Part shown: in pieces, positions 23,117 through 34,584 of the stretch
Layout of the letters: the number at the start of each line of letters is the position of its first letter
Numbering within the stretch: position 1 is the stretch's first letter
Source of the DNA: Sepiola atlantica
Taxonomy: Eukaryota > Mollusca > Cephalopoda > Sepiida > Sepiolidae
Direction: 5' to 3'
Assembly (NCBI GenBank): GCA_963556195.1
Contig: OY744528.1
Location: forward strand, 54,649,060-54,713,059
Length of the DNA: 64,000 nucleotides
Notes under the pieces: generated by a model
Told to the model about the DNA's origin: nothing
Database searches by the model: none
The model's input: the letters and a program-made list of their open reading frames with translations, nothing else
Translations under genes and position numbers: made by a program

Positions 23117-23241
23117 CTCCAGGAAAAGGTCACAAAATTAGCAAATATTTGATTTATTGGCAAAGTACAGACAACTGTCAAAAACACAGTAAAAACTGGA
23201 AGCTTTTGACAATGGATGAAAAGCAAGAAGCTTTCTCAAGA
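23117..23241 (+). CDS. ANOS1: Anosmin-1 homologue, exon C (FN3 domain 3, middle)
   Basis: 125 bp, phase 1 start (its CT completes GCT with the G of exon B), phase 0 end. The acceptor is TTTTATTCGACAG and the donor AGA/GTAAGT. It encodes KISKYLIYWQSTDNCQKHSK and then LLTMDEKQEAFSR, the C-C' strands of FN3-3. The YxIYW pattern corresponds to RYHVRWF in the vertebrate protein, and the Cys after it (DNC) matches the conserved FPEAC cysteine. The reading frame stays open beyond the donor to 23340, but the donor match and the downstream phase favour splicing here. Confidence 0.85.
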
Positions 23242-23646
23242 GTAAGTAAGAACTTACATAACATGTATTTGATTCGAATGCACCAGATGATGATGGCCCG
23301 TCGCCCAGTGACTACGATTCTTGCTAACAAGAAAAGATGAATAAGATTTTGAAAAGCATGACAACAGCAAAAGAATGACTAACTCGGGTATACAACCAAG
23401 AATAGAGCGATTTTTATTTCAAAGAAATAAATATGTCTTTAGGAAATAGCTATTGGAGTAGATGATCATGATAGTGCTGTAGGCAGAATCGGAGGCTGCT
23501 GTTGTTTGATGTGGACAGCATCGCTGCTGATGGTTGTAGTTAGTGGATAGAAACAGAGCAACTATAGTAGATGATGATGATGGAACTGTTGGCAGCATCG
23601 GAGGCTACTGCTGAATCACTATTGCCAATTGTAGATAGGAACAGAG

Positions 23647-23647
23647 A

Positions 23648-23711
<64 letters not shown>

Positions 23712-23712
23712 G
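23647..23712. repeat. (GAT)n microsatellite
   Basis: About 22 units of GAT. The surrounding 23440-23960 is richer in GCT/GAT trinucleotides, with repeated GGAACAGAG segments that suggest an older minisatellite. Confidence 0.95.
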
Positions 23713-24263
23713 CAGTATTGAAAGGTTGTCAGGCATCTGGAAGTTGATTAAGGGTCGGCTTGTCACAGTGTATGATAGTGATAATTTGTGCAGCGTGGTT
23801 GGTATGTAGCTCTTGATGCTAGGAACAGAGCTGGTGCTGATACTGTTGAAGAGAGAATGGGGAGCTACTGCTGATGACTGCTGTTGTTTGGGCGGTGAAA
23901 ACGAGATGATAATCATGTGGAAAAAGCTGCTGCTAGTTGTAGAAGGAACAGAGCCACTGTAATATTATTGCTGGAAATCGTCATTATAGCTGCGTTGAAT
24001 CACCTCTTCGTCTTTCTGATGAAGGGGGAGTCAGTTATAACAGCCTGAATTATCTGTGATGGCTTCTGACTTTTCCAGAAACATGTGTGAAAATGTTTTT
24101 GTTCCGTAATTTTCATTAAATCATAGAATGATATAACTTTGATTTATTTATTGAAATTTTGAAAATTTAAATTTAAATATAACATATTGAGCTTCATGTT
24201 TGTTTTGGAAATTGATTCCTAGTCGAATCGATCCAAACTATATTAATTTACCTTTATATTATA

Positions 24264-24268
<5 letters not shown>

Positions 24269-24316
<48 letters not shown>
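24269..24316. repeat. (TA)n microsatellite
   Basis: About 48 bp of TA, abutting a GC-richer segment (24317-24450) that contains several GGAGC/GCTCC motifs. Confidence 0.95.
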
Positions 24317-24320
<4 letters not shown>

Positions 24321-24509
24321 TCCACTACTTTTGAAGCTGCTCCCGCTCCTGTGCCAACGCCCAAAATTGTAGCTGGCTCCTCTCATGTTCCTCATTTTCA
24401 AAAAGAAGCCGCTCCAGCTCAAACTCCTATAAAAAAGGAGTGGCTTTTTTTCAGAGCTCCATAATGAAAATGTACCTTCTTTCATAAACGCCAATGAGTG
24501 GTCGAATGG

Positions 24510-24981
24510 TAGGGGAGGAAAATTTGACCCGATATTTTTTCTATTTATTTTGGAAGGGAATTTAAATTTGTTTTAAGTAAATAAAGTTTTACTTTTAAAC
24601 ATTATTAGTGATTATTTTCTTTTTAAAGAAAACAAGTCTCTGGGTGAGGAGAGACAGCCAGGGCAACATTAATCGTCGTGTTGTTGTTTAATATTTGTTT
24701 GTTTTACGAGCGTAACTATATTGTATAATGTATGTTATTATTTACCACAGAGAAACGTGCAAGTACTTTCAAACAAATCGAGTTATCCATTTTTTTTCAA
24801 TAGTACATTTTGGGGCGAAAAAAGATTGAATAAAAAAATATATTTCATAAGTTGGCCAAAAAATATAAATAAATTGTCAATAAACAATTCAGAGATCCAT
24901 TTAATGTCTTAAAATTTCATACAAAATATCTGGTCTAGACCTTGGGAGTTGAAAAAATATCGGGTCAAATTTCCCTTCCCC
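24510..24981. mobile_element. Non-autonomous TIR element, about 470 bp
   Basis: The left end GGGGAGGAAAATTTGACCCG (continuing ATATTTTTTC) is the near-perfect reverse complement of 24951-24981, giving TIRs of about 31 bp. The interior is AT-rich with no transposase. The target duplication is unclear. It could be a MITE or a deleted DNA transposon. Confidence 0.65.
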
Positions 24982-26179
24982 AAAAAATTAACTGGAGCAA
25001 GTATTTCCAAGCCCAATGTCAAGATTTAATGAAATCCTACAGTCGTAGATGCGCAGCAGTTATTGAAAACAAAGGTGGAAGTACCAAATATTAAATCTAG
25101 GAATGTACATGTATATGGGTGTAGGTCTGTGGGTGTAAATCTGTGTGTGTGTGTGTGTGTGTCTAACTGTAAGGAACTAATCTAGCCAAAATCAGTCCCC
25201 CTATTCAATATCGAAAAGTAGTACCCAATAACTCTAATCTTTAAATAAACACTTTTACAAATATGAGTCATCCTAACTCAATGCCATGCTAGAATTTCTC
25301 CTATGCCCTAATTCAACAGGTCTCTGCTGGATTAAACTTAATGCCTCCCACACCCTAAGATTTAATGTCCAACTGTCCATATTTAATTCCCACTCCTAAC
25401 CTAGCCCTGCTAACTCAACCGTCCACGGCCGGCCACGCTCCTTTTATCACTTAAACAGTCCCATTCTGTTGATTTCCATGAGAAACTCTACTGTGGAAGA
25501 ATAACTACTTGTTGCCATTCAGACTCTCCGAACCTACTGGATTATATACAAAAAAGTTGAAAGGCCTCGGAAGTATGACTACAAGCTTTTCCCAATGGAA
25601 TGTAGGTTATAAACAATTTATCTCCTAGAACCATAACAGATCTCCTCCGATTCATCCTGGAAATAGCTCATCGAAACACAGATTCTGTTTGCTTCGATTT
25701 TCTCCAAACACGTCCTTAACGGCTGGACTCTAATTATAATATTTTCTAGAATACTACACCCTCCCACATCTAATGTCATTCCAGTTTGAGTTTTTTTATT
25801 TGAATGTGGAATTGGTATAGGAGCACAATCGGAAATAGATAATATTTATTTCCTGTAAAGCTGGTTCTCTCCTCCTTACACACCAGTGAAATTAATAAGA
25901 AACTTTTTCTCCTCCCTCATATCTCATATGTATTCATACACTTATATGTGCAGTGCTGTTGGTATAGTCCCAACTAAACTCCTATAAGGTGTTTTTTCTT
26001 CCCTTAAAAATTATCTTTGTTTATATCTTCCCCTGTACTCTTCTTCCTTCCCTCTTGCCTTGCACATCCTCTTGCAGGATATTTTCATTAAAAAACCTTT
26101 GTAAAAAGTGCCTTGATAATATTCAACCTTTGTTTTCTAAACTTATTTTTGTTTCTATTTTATTTATGTTTTTATGTTG

Positions 26180-26480
26180 TTATTAATTCCTATTTTTATT
26201 TTTATTTTTATTTTATTTTAATTTCAATCATTTTATTTCTTTATTTTTATCTTATATTTTTATTTTGTATTTTTAATTTTTATTTTCATTTCTTATTTTT
26301 ATTTTTATTTTGTATTTTATCAGTTTACTAGTTTATTCTTTATTTTTTATACTTTTTTATTTTTTTATTTTTATAATTTTTATTTAATTTTTTAATTATT
26401 ATTATTATTACTTTTATTTTTTTATTTTATATTTGTAACTTATTCTTATTTCTAATATTTGTCTATGTGACTCTTTCTGT
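26180..26480. repeat. TTTTA-rich low-complexity tract
   Basis: Repeated TTTTTATTTTTA pentamer/hexamer units. The hydrophobic Phe/Tyr/Leu open frame over it is compositional. Confidence 0.9.
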
Positions 26481-26697
26481 CAATAGATGTTTCTCTACAA
26501 CAAGCTTTTTAATTTTTTTCCTTGATTTTCTGTAAGACATGTTGCTAAAGGCACTGATTAAGTGACGTTTCGGATTAGCTTTATTAATTTATAAAATAAA
26601 ATAAAGTATTTCCAAAATGTTTTGGAAACGATCGTATACCACACTGGACTTGATGTTCTAATTCTTGGAACAATTGTAATGTTTTAACCTATTGAAT

Positions 26698-26699
<2 letters not shown>

Positions 26700-26778
<79 letters not shown>
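26700..26778. repeat. (TA)n microsatellite
   Basis: About 78 bp of uninterrupted TA. Confidence 0.97.
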
Positions 26779-26779
<1 letters not shown>

Positions 26780-27568
26780 GCAGTAGAGTATTCAAGCAAA
26801 ACTGAAAAGGTTAAAAGATTCTTGTCAATAACTTACGTCAGGAAGAAATTGGCCATTTGGTTCTATATGAAAAAAAATCATTACAATTTTATTCCATGAC
26901 CACAAATACCATTTCAGACGCAAAATCGATTCTCAGGGAAATTTACTAACAGTCTCTATAGTAAAATTGAACCACATTTCTGTATAAAAAATATTAAAAA
27001 ATTGTTATTTGGGTTGTATTATAAAACTTTTTTTATAAATAAGATAAGATAAATCTGAAGAAAAATTATGTTTCTAATTTTTTGTGATGAGGATTGATAA
27101 TTTGGATTATTTGGACTTCTGTTCTCATTATCGTCACAAAGTTTCGGTCGATTAACCTCCAATCTTCTTCAGATGTATCTTTCGAATTGGGAATCTTTAT
27201 GTCGAACTCAGGAACATGTACAGAATTTCGAACTGAACCCTTTAATTCAGGGAGGAGATTATTCTCATCCACTCAGCCATGACCGGGTAGAAGTGTTAAT
27301 TTTATGTTATTCTTAGTTATTATCACCTGTCTTATGTATTTACCCTTCAACCTCCAGAAGACTGTTGCTTAAAAATGTTTGTTAACTAAGGCTATTACTT
27401 GTTATGCCACATGTCTGTGTCAGAGGTTCCATCGACCGAAACGCTGTGAATATAACAATCAAGATGAGAATGAAGAAAAGTTTTTTAGTAACTTTGATCT
27501 TATAGAATTATTTTTTTCTGTTATAACTTGTCAAAATCGCATTATGATCTTGTTTATTTTCTCTTCAG

Positions 27569-27740
27569 AATACGCATTTCGAATTATACCACTTGATTTA
27601 TGATTGCCAATACCAGGTAGATGTTTCAGCTGTAAATCTGGACGGTCAGCAAGGCGCCCTGGTAAGCACTAACTTCACAACACCTCCTTGTGAAGATATA
27701 GTTGTCAAGGGCTCTGTAGACATTGACTGTCCAATTGGTG
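27569..27740 (+). CDS. ANOS1: Anosmin-1 homologue, exon D (end of FN3 domain 3 and cysteine linker)
   Basis: 172 bp, phase 0 to phase 1, with acceptor TTTTCTCTTCAG and donor GGTG/GTAAGT. It encodes HLIYDCQYQVDVSAVNLDGQ then STNFTTPPCEDIVV and DIDCPIG. This is the most diagnostic exon. Vertebrate anosmin-1 has SCKYKVTVQP...VFFTTPPC...VGC at the same point, and all three cysteines here (YDC, TPPC, IDC) have counterparts there. With DNC of exon C, the full four-cysteine set of FN3-3 and its linker is conserved. One N-glycosylation sequon (NFT). Confidence 0.92.
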
Positions 27741-27771
27741 GTAAGTACAAAACTACTATTTTATCCTCTTG

Positions 27772-27807
27772 GATGACCAACTTCTATAAAAATAGAAGTT
27801 GGTCATC
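27772..27807 (+). other. Perfect 16-bp hairpin 31 bp after the exon D donor
   Basis: Arm 27772-27787 (GATGACCAACTTCTAT) is exactly complementary to 27792-27807, with an AAAA loop. In the pre-mRNA it would form a stable stem-loop next to the 5' splice site. It may be a tiny foldback element or chance; function unknown. Confidence 0.8.
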
Positions 27808-28929
27808 TTCAGATTTTGGAGTTAAAGATATTGTATAGAAGATAAATGAAGTCCTAGAAAATGAAACCACAATGTAGTTTTTACACTCCTCGTCATCCTC
27901 AAACTGATGATTTCTTTTTGAGAGTTTGTCGGGCCGTTCCATGACAATTCCAGAATTATTTTCTCAAGTATCCTCTGGAAACTAGAAACCCCATTAGTAG
28001 CCCAAAATATTTCCAGGCATCAGTAGAATTTGAATTTCTGAAGTCCAATTCCAGTCGTTATGGTATCAAGTATATAAATATACATAATTAGTTTCAATAA
28101 ATTGTAGTGAGAACTCAGAGATTTGTAGAGCTTAATTTCATTGAGCATAATAATGGTTATGACCATACTTGTAAATGGTGTCGTTTATTTTTACAGAAAA
28201 GACGATAAGGAAAGTAATTGGTTGTCTTACCACAAAAGAGGAATATATTTTATTGTGATATTAAAGGTTGACCTATTTTTTTCAATGCTTGATTTATTTG
28301 TTCCAAAAATGTAACATTTTTCTGTCATTTTTCACAGTATTATGTTTTATGCTTTTATTAAGGCATTTACTTGTATTATGTTTTCTTAGATTAGGCATGT
28401 TAGGAATTGATGTGGATATTCTGGAACCAGATTTATTAACTTTAATGGGAATTAAAGTCTTTGGGAACTTGGTATTCAGAAATGATTTGTTTGAGTTCTT
28501 AAGTATAACTGTAGTGTCAAAAGCATAGGTTTCAACCTGTTTGTGTTTTTCAACATGACATTATATCTGTGAGCAATGTAATTTCGATAGAAGTGAGAGA
28601 GCGAGGAAAGGAAACAGCATCTTAGCTTGAAAGTTATTTTGGTTTCGTTTAGTTTGGTTTAGGGCATATCTATAGAAATCTATAGACAAAGTCCATTTCT
28701 AATATTTAAAACAACTTTATTGGGTGTCTTAGTTAACATGTAAATAAAAGGAGAAATGAAAGAGAAGAGTGTTAGTGAATGAATGCACCGATAAGTATGT
28801 ACGAAGAGAAAAGGTTAGAAAGTCCACATGAGGTTAAATAAATGTCCCGTTAGTAGGGAAGAGAAAAGAGTTCGTATATGAGAAATGTCCTGTTTGTGGT
28901 TTTACAGTACACAAGTGTGGAAGTCAGGC

Positions 28930-29691
28930 CATGTCCATGTGTGTATTGATTTAGACCATGTGTGTATGCGGTAGCCATGTTGGACCCTAGGGTCTTCTTG
29001 TTAAAGTCGAACCCAGGGCTAGAGATCCGGGGGATTTCGGTTGCGTCCCAAGAAAGAAGTTTGTGGTTAGTCCGGGCAACATGGAGTTGTTGTCGGTCCT
29101 GTTTTATGGGAAAGAAAAGAGGAAGTAAACGCTGTGCGATCCCTTTTATAATCTCTTGTCAGGTGCTCAGCTTGCATGAGAGATGACCCCTGATTGGGCC
29201 AGCCAGAAAGGAAGTTAAATGCTTGCACCAATCAGTGTTGAGCCTAGAAATCAAGCACAGATTCAAAATCGTTGCATGCTGCTACTGCTGTTGCTGTCGC
29301 TTATACCTCTGCTACATGTCTACTTTCAGATTGAGACTGTAAATACCTGGGTGATCTGTCCATTTAATGCTTGGGACAGAAGTAGTTGGCGCTTCTTGTC
29401 AAACCCCAGGGCCAGACAGTCGAGAGGTTTCTGTTGCATCTCAAGAGAGAAGTTTGGAGGGTAGATAGGAGCGACGTGGAATGAGTCAGTTCGCTGTGAA
29501 GTCTTCTGGCTGGAAAGAGGAAGAAGCTCGTGGACGCTCTCTTTTTATCAACTTAATTTAAATGCTTGCACCAATCAGCGTTGAGCTTATGAATTAAGCA
29601 CAGATTAAAATTTGTAATGGTGACTCGTTATAGCCGTGTTGCATGCTACTACTGGTGTTGGTGTCGCTTGTACCTCCACTACATATCAACC
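28930..29691. repeat. Tandem duplication of an LTR-like unit of about 370 bp
   Basis: Two diverged head-to-tail copies share GGTTTC-GTTGC-TC-AAGA-AGAAGTTT, AAATGCTTGCACCAATCAG (29218 and 29560) and GTTGCATGCT...CGCTT.TACCTC..CTACAT. Each has a CCAAT-type box and an A/T-rich box near CTTTT.AT, so they resemble LTR promoters, but no internal retroelement region is seen beside them. Confidence 0.65.
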
Positions 29692-29839
29692 TGAGTAGGT
29701 CATTTAACACAGACTAAAAGTAAAGATAGAATAATCATTCTGTTTGGTGGAAAGATTTGATTTTGTCATCATTCTTTGTAGAAGAATAGTTTGTGGAAAA
29801 CAGGTGGAGTATTTATATTTTTTTCAGAGTATTTTTTGT

Positions 29840-30270
29840 ATAATCTTCTTACATGAACCCCAAAATATTGTTCCTATTGACCTGCTGAAAAGGTCCTTCA
29901 GATCACCCATCTGAAACAGATTTAATTTATATCAATACCTTTCACAAATATGTGTTCCACTGTAAATCGACAGCCTTGACAACCAACACAGAATGGAGGA
30001 TCTTCTCTTTTAAGCAGATATGAGTGCGCTATGTATGTGTGAAGTCGGATATGATTTACCCTTTCTCCTCTTTATCTTACTCTGATAGTTCTTCTTGATC
30101 ATTGGTTGGATTTTTTATTTAGTTTCCTCTTCATACAGGTATTTCAAAGAGTTTGCCATTTATTATGAATGTTTTAATTGTTGGTTGTTGGACACACAGC
30201 ATCAAATCTAACACTAACATTTTATCATTTTAGTGTTAGCGTTGATGTTGTGTAGTGATTTTTTGTAGCT
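29840..30270 (-). mobile_element. LINE 3' fragment with RNase H-linked C-terminus
   Basis: The minus strand around 30060-29900 reads RIGHTYITHSYLLKREDPPF, CVGCQG and FTVEHIFV. This is the 'LTRLRIGHTRLTHxYLL...C..C....T..H' zinc-binding C-terminal block of RNase H-containing LINEs (Jockey/I-like clades). Everything upstream is too decayed to place. Confidence 0.7.
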
Positions 30271-30990
30271 TTACCCACGTTTTTTGTTTTGACGAATGCT
30301 TAATATCCAATGAAATATTGTTTTGCATAGATTATTGATTCTATTACAAAATTGAATAATTAATGGATTGTTCATATTTTTTTTATTTTTTGGTACCTCA
30401 AATCTTGAATCTGAATTAGTTTGACCTGCTGTTTTTGATTGTCTAATAACAAATCAATGACTGCCATCTCAGTGATGCAGTCCTCAACAGTTTCTTTGTA
30501 TATATTTTGCTGCCACAAATAATAGTATTTCTCACTGCATTTTCATTACCATTTGTAGTCGGAATGGTGGTCCTTCATGTTCTGAAACCCATCAAGAAAT
30601 GCAATTGTGTATGTTCTGTTCTTTGTGTCCCAAATAAATGTCTGTCATTTTTTCCCTACTACTGTATTTTTTAAAACTTAAAAGCATATATAATTGTGGT
30701 GACCTTGAAGGGCTGATAATAAATCAGAAAACACGGTGGTATATTTACAAAGGTGTGTATTTATTTATTTGAGGTACTTAATATTATGTTACAGAAAGAC
30801 TTTTCTGAGACTGCATCATAAGCTCCTCTATACATAGTGTCTGGAAGATTTCATATATTCACTAAATAAAGTAGATCATCATCACACCATGACAACCCTG
30901 TTTTTAGCATTGCTCCATATAGAGTTAATACTTTTTTCTTTTAGGGTTTATTTCAATTAGGTCAATAATCTTATGCTTTCTTTTTGATCT

Positions 30991-31218
30991 TCATTGTTCG
31001 CAACATGTTTGTGGGATTCGTAGCTCAAATGTGTCGAACATAACATCTATTAATTCGTCCTCTGGAGTATTATTCTCAACAGAATCTGAATATCGTTTCC
31101 TCATTTGGTTCATATTTTTTTTGTGGGTAAATTTGGATCCCTTTACCATGTAACTCATGTTTCCAATCCGTTTATCCAATATCCCTGTTTCCCAGTAGGA
31201 TTTATTGTTGTTGAACAT
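30991..31218 (-). pseudogene. Integrase C-terminal fragment (gypsy)
   Basis: NNNKSYWETGILDKRIGNMS, then HKKNMNQMRKRYSD and ELIDVMFDTFELRIPQ: the GPY/F-like and tail region of gypsy integrases. Open for 75 residues. Confidence 0.75.
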
Positions 31219-31553
31219 CTGAAAAAAAACCTTTTCTCAGACTATGACGCAACCCCTTTGTGACTTTTTTTCCATGTCCCGGTTTTGTATGGGTTGGCAA
31301 TAGTCTATAAATCACTGATTAAATGTTCCTTGCAAACATTGCTTCTGCTGGTGTCATGGAAGATGGAATATTGTTATTTAGGGGTCATTCTATATACGTG
31401 AAAAAATTATTGAATGGCCTTTTCAGTAGGTGTACCTGAGGTGCTCTTTTGAATGTATCCACAAACTGTGCTGCCTCACTATTGCTTCTCGCGTGGTACG
31501 CCACAATCGTAGTATTCTCCACTACAAAAGTTTGGCAGAATATGTTTAATTCA

Positions 31554-31907
31554 CTAGATGTGAATTGTATTCAGTTGCCTGATAAAATAGTCAACGATCC
31601 CAAACCAGGTGAACAATTCATGTAAAAAACTAACGGTTACTTCCATAGTCGGTTTCTTACATTTTGATATTTCCGACCATTTTGAGAAACTGTCCACTAC
31701 TATTAGGTAATAGAAATCATCTAGTGGGCCAGCAAAATCTGTGTGGATCCTACACCACAATCGGTCAGTTTTTGGCCAAGGTCTAAACTTCAAAGGAGGT
31801 GTCTTTGCTGCTAAACCACAACCTTTGCATATTTTCACCACATTTTCAATGTCTTTGTCCATGCTTGTCCAATACACATAACTTCTTATGAGACTTTTCA
31901 TTCTCAT
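31554..31907 (-). pseudogene. Integrase fragment (gypsy)
   Basis: VYWTSMDKDIENVVKICKGC is the second half of the HHCC zinc finger. It is followed by RIHTDFAGPLDDFYYLIVVD with the first catalytic Asp (HTDFAGP) and SFSKWSEI. The second Asp and the Glu of the DDE triad lie past the frame break at 31554. Confidence 0.88.
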
Positions 31908-32134
31908 AATGCCCGCGTGACCAGCATGAAATTCTTTTAGTAATCTTTTCTGTAATGCTGTAGGAATAACTACTCGATCACGTACATACCTACTTCATTA
32001 CAGATTGAATAAACTTCTGAGATTTGTTGGTGTTTTTCTTTTATTTTATTATTTATGTTTTAAAAAAATTGTTGTCTAGCGCCTTTTTTATTTCTTCGGG
32101 TGTTACAGGAAGCTTCCTAATGTCATTACAGAAT

Positions 32135-32365
32135 TTATTTTTTTATTTCTACCTCAATTTGTAGAGAGGCAATCACTGTGTCTTCAAGGTGTTCAGCATA
32201 TTTTGGGATAAGTCTAGATAATCTGATTTTTGACGATGGGAGATACTCCATTTTGTAATTGTAATTTAGGAGAATGGTCCTCCATCTCTGCAGTCTGTTT
32301 GCAGTATGTGTCTGTAAACCCTTTTTTAGCCCATAAATCGTTAACAGTGGTTTATAGTCGTTCAC
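32135..32365 (-). pseudogene. RNase H C-terminal / connection fragment (gypsy)
   Basis: NDYKPLLTIYGLKKGLQTHT and TANRLQRWRTILLNYNYKME match the D(H/Y)KPLL...RLQRW block at the end of gypsy RNase H. Confidence 0.85.
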
Positions 32366-32779
32366 AACACAAAATGCCTTCTGTGAACGAAACGATGAAA
32401 TTTGGTGACTGCAAAAATAATACTATCCAATGCTTCCTACTTGATTTGTGAGTAACTCTTTTCCGCAGGTAGTAATGTATGAGATGCGTGAACGATATGT
32501 TTTAGCGATCTATCTTCCATTTTGTGTAATATGCCGTACAAACTAACATAACTAGCTACAATGATTTCGAGATCTGCGTCAAAAATAATTCTGATCTGAG
32601 AATATTTTTTTTATTATTTGAAATACTTTCCGTCATTTTGTCGTCCAGACTCAATCTTTTAAAAGGCGATCGCAAAAAATTGTGCATGTTTCGAATAAAC
32701 ACATTGTGATAATTTGAAGGAAACTTTGTAGTGACGATACGTTTTCTGAAGCGGGCATATTTTTTTTATCGCACTAGCT

Positions 32780-32970
32780 CACTCTGGGTCTACTTTTCTA
32801 CCATCTTAATCTATAATTTGACCAAGATATTTTATTTTTTCCATGATAAAATCGTACTTTCTCTCCTTCAATCTAAATCTGGATTCTTTTAAATACTTTG
32901 TGCACATGCAAATGTCATCTAGGTAGGCTGTCGCAAATTCCAGTCCGCTAAGCAGTGTTTAACGTTAGAA
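32780..32970 (-). pseudogene. Reverse transcriptase fragment (gypsy)
   Basis: The minus strand reads GLEFATAYLDDICMCTKYLK (YLDD catalytic box), then KYLGQIID followed by a stop and DGRKVDPE. These are palm and thumb fragments only; the 5' part of RT is absent. Confidence 0.75.
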
Positions 32971-33804
32971 TAACTAGTAGAAGCAGAGTCCTTTTTGCAA
33001 AATTATTTCCTTAATCAATTGTCATTCATCGGAGGAATGTTGTCAGAATTTAAATAACAACTGAACATGATAATAAGCAATATTAATCCAATTGAATTTT
33101 TATAATATCCGTCAAATATTTAGAGGAAACAAATTCTGTCTAGAGTTAAGATATACATTATATAAAAGACTTCTTTTAAACGTTTCATAAATCTATGGAT
33201 AAGTAAATATATGTTCTTAAAAAAGCGAAAGTACAAAAGAAATCTGGAAGTATTAATAAAGACTGATAGACTGTAAATCTGTTAATTTCTGTTTACTTTA
33301 GTTTACAAATAATAAAAAAACAATTATACTTTTACATTCATAGTTGGAAAATGTTCAGTGCCTGACTAACTTTATTGTGCAAGAATTTAAAAAGTGGTCA
33401 TATCTAATTCAATAGTATATCAAGTTAATTCTACTAAATAATTTTTGTTTTCTTTGTAAATCTTAATTCTCAATCTATCAGATCCTGAAAGTGCTCCACC
33501 CAGATTTATGATCCAAAACCAAAATTTTATTGGGTATCATACATACATAATACATACATAGGCTACTAGATGAATATATACATATTCATTATATCGTTCT
33601 AAAAGTAATAATAAAAAATACTGTAATAATAACAAAAATGCTTTCAGATATCAGTAATGATTTTAATAGCAACTTTCAATGCTATTTTTACAAAGAAACG
33701 ATTTATTTTGAATATGGTCTTTTTCCTTTCAATGTTGAGTTTTTTTTAGCTCTTTCAAATAATGTTCTAGGCAAATGTAATATTTTCACATTTGAATATT
33801 TCAG

Positions 33805-34031
33805 AGCCACTACCACCAAGGCGCCCTGCTAAGCCGGCCTACGAGCTTCATACTAATAATGGCATCAGCATAGAGGTCTCATGGAAAAGGCCAGTTTCAT
33901 ATTACCCAATTATCCGTTATTTGGTACATTTGGTTATGGTGGGCGATAATGTTGCTGACAAGGAATCTCCAATTTTGTTGGGGCCCAACTCCAATTGTAC
34001 AGAGGTTGTTGTAAATGCAACCATGCCTGCT
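33805..34031 (+). CDS. ANOS1: Anosmin-1 homologue, exon E (FN3 domain 4, first half)
   Basis: 227 bp, phase 1 to phase 0, with acceptor TTTGAATATTTCAG and donor GCT/GTAAGT. It encodes EPLPPRRPAKPAYELHTNNG, ISIEVSWKRPVSYYPIIRYL and then NSNCTEVVVNATMPA. It starts with a proline-rich linker as FN3 domains do, and has the conserved B-strand Trp (EVSW) and the C-strand pattern YYPIIRYLVHL, matching the vertebrate anosmin-1 FN3-4 ([22 protein letters not shown]). Two N-glycosylation sequons (NCT, NAT). Confidence 0.9.
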
Positions 34032-34349
34032 GTAAGTATAATTTATTAATAGAGAAACTGGTTGTTTATAAAAAAAAAGTGTTTTGTTTTATCTAATATA
34101 TAAAGTTATCTTGTCAGCGTTTGTTATCGATAGCAAGTAATCTGATACATCACTATTTGATTCTGATTAGCCAATTTTTCATTGTTTCCTCCTTGGACAT
34201 TCACTTCAAATTCTTTCAAATAACATTTAGACTGATTTGGGCCATTTTTCACATGGAGCCATTTTTCACTAATCACCTTCACATCTGCTGCCTATGTTCT
34301 TAATAAAAAATTAGCTTCTACATTTCTCTAACTTCAATAACTTTAGGAT

Positions 34350-34490
34350 ATACATTTACAGAAAGCTTAAACTATTACTTCTATAAAGAACATATATATA
34401 TACATTAACAAAAAGCTTAAACTATTACTTCTATAAAGAACATATATATATACATTAACAAAAAGCTTAAACTATTACTTCTATAACAAA
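34350..34490. repeat. 50-bp tandem repeat, about 2.8 units
   Basis: AAAGCTTAAACTATTACTTC recurs at 34362, 34412 and 34462, exactly 50 bp apart. Adjacent units are nearly identical, so the array is recent. Confidence 0.95.
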
Positions 34491-34506
34491 CATTTTGCTT
34501 CAACTA

Positions 34507-34584
34507 CAGGGTGGGGCAGAGAGGGCGGACATTTTTCAAATAATCACAAAATCATTAATCGTCCGCCCTCTCTGTCCCAGTCTG
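34507..34584. mobile_element. 78-bp foldback MITE, mariner-like
   Basis: The 24-bp ends (starting CAGGGTGGGGCAGAGAGGGC) are inverted with two mismatches (right end complement CAGACTGGGACAGAGAGGGC). The element is flanked by TA on both sides (34505-34506 and 34585-34586), as expected of Tc1/mariner TA duplication. Only about 30 bp separate the arms. Confidence 0.75.

Larger units (their letters stand above)
23242..27568 (+). other. ANOS1: ANOS1 intron 3 (about 4.3 kb)
   Basis: GTAAGT donor and TTCTCTTCAG acceptor. Besides the repeats listed, 25000-26180 and 26780-27560 contain nothing I recognise. A 68-codon minus-strand open frame at 27066-27272 has no family signature. Confidence 0.8.
30960..32970 (-). 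mobile_element. Degenerate Ty3/gypsy retrotransposon (pol part)
   Basis: The minus-strand order is RT (about 32960-32780), RNase H/connection (32365-32135), integrase zinc finger and core (31907-31554), integrase C-terminus (31218-30991). gag, protease and both LTRs are missing or unrecognised. Numerous stops lie between the blocks. Confidence 0.85.
27741..33804 (+). other. ANOS1: ANOS1 intron 4 (about 6.1 kb)
   Basis: GTAAGT donor and ATATTTCAG acceptor. It holds a donor-proximal hairpin, a tandem LTR-like duplication, a LINE fragment and a gypsy pol, listed separately. The stretches 27810-28920 and 33000-33480 show nothing recognisable. Confidence 0.85.

Noticed and set aside
23242..23340. 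Extension of anosmin exon C to the stop at 23338
   Set aside because: The GTAAGT at 23242 is a strong donor, the added residues do not match an FN3 domain, and exon D then fits in phase with the conserved YDC cysteine.
26113..26331. Hydrophobic membrane-protein-like open frame
   Set aside because: Made of TTTTTA repeats, with no start context and no helix-like pattern.
28268..28528. 86-codon open frame in intron 4
   Set aside because: No homology recognised, AT-biased, and lying inside an intron that is well defined by phase.
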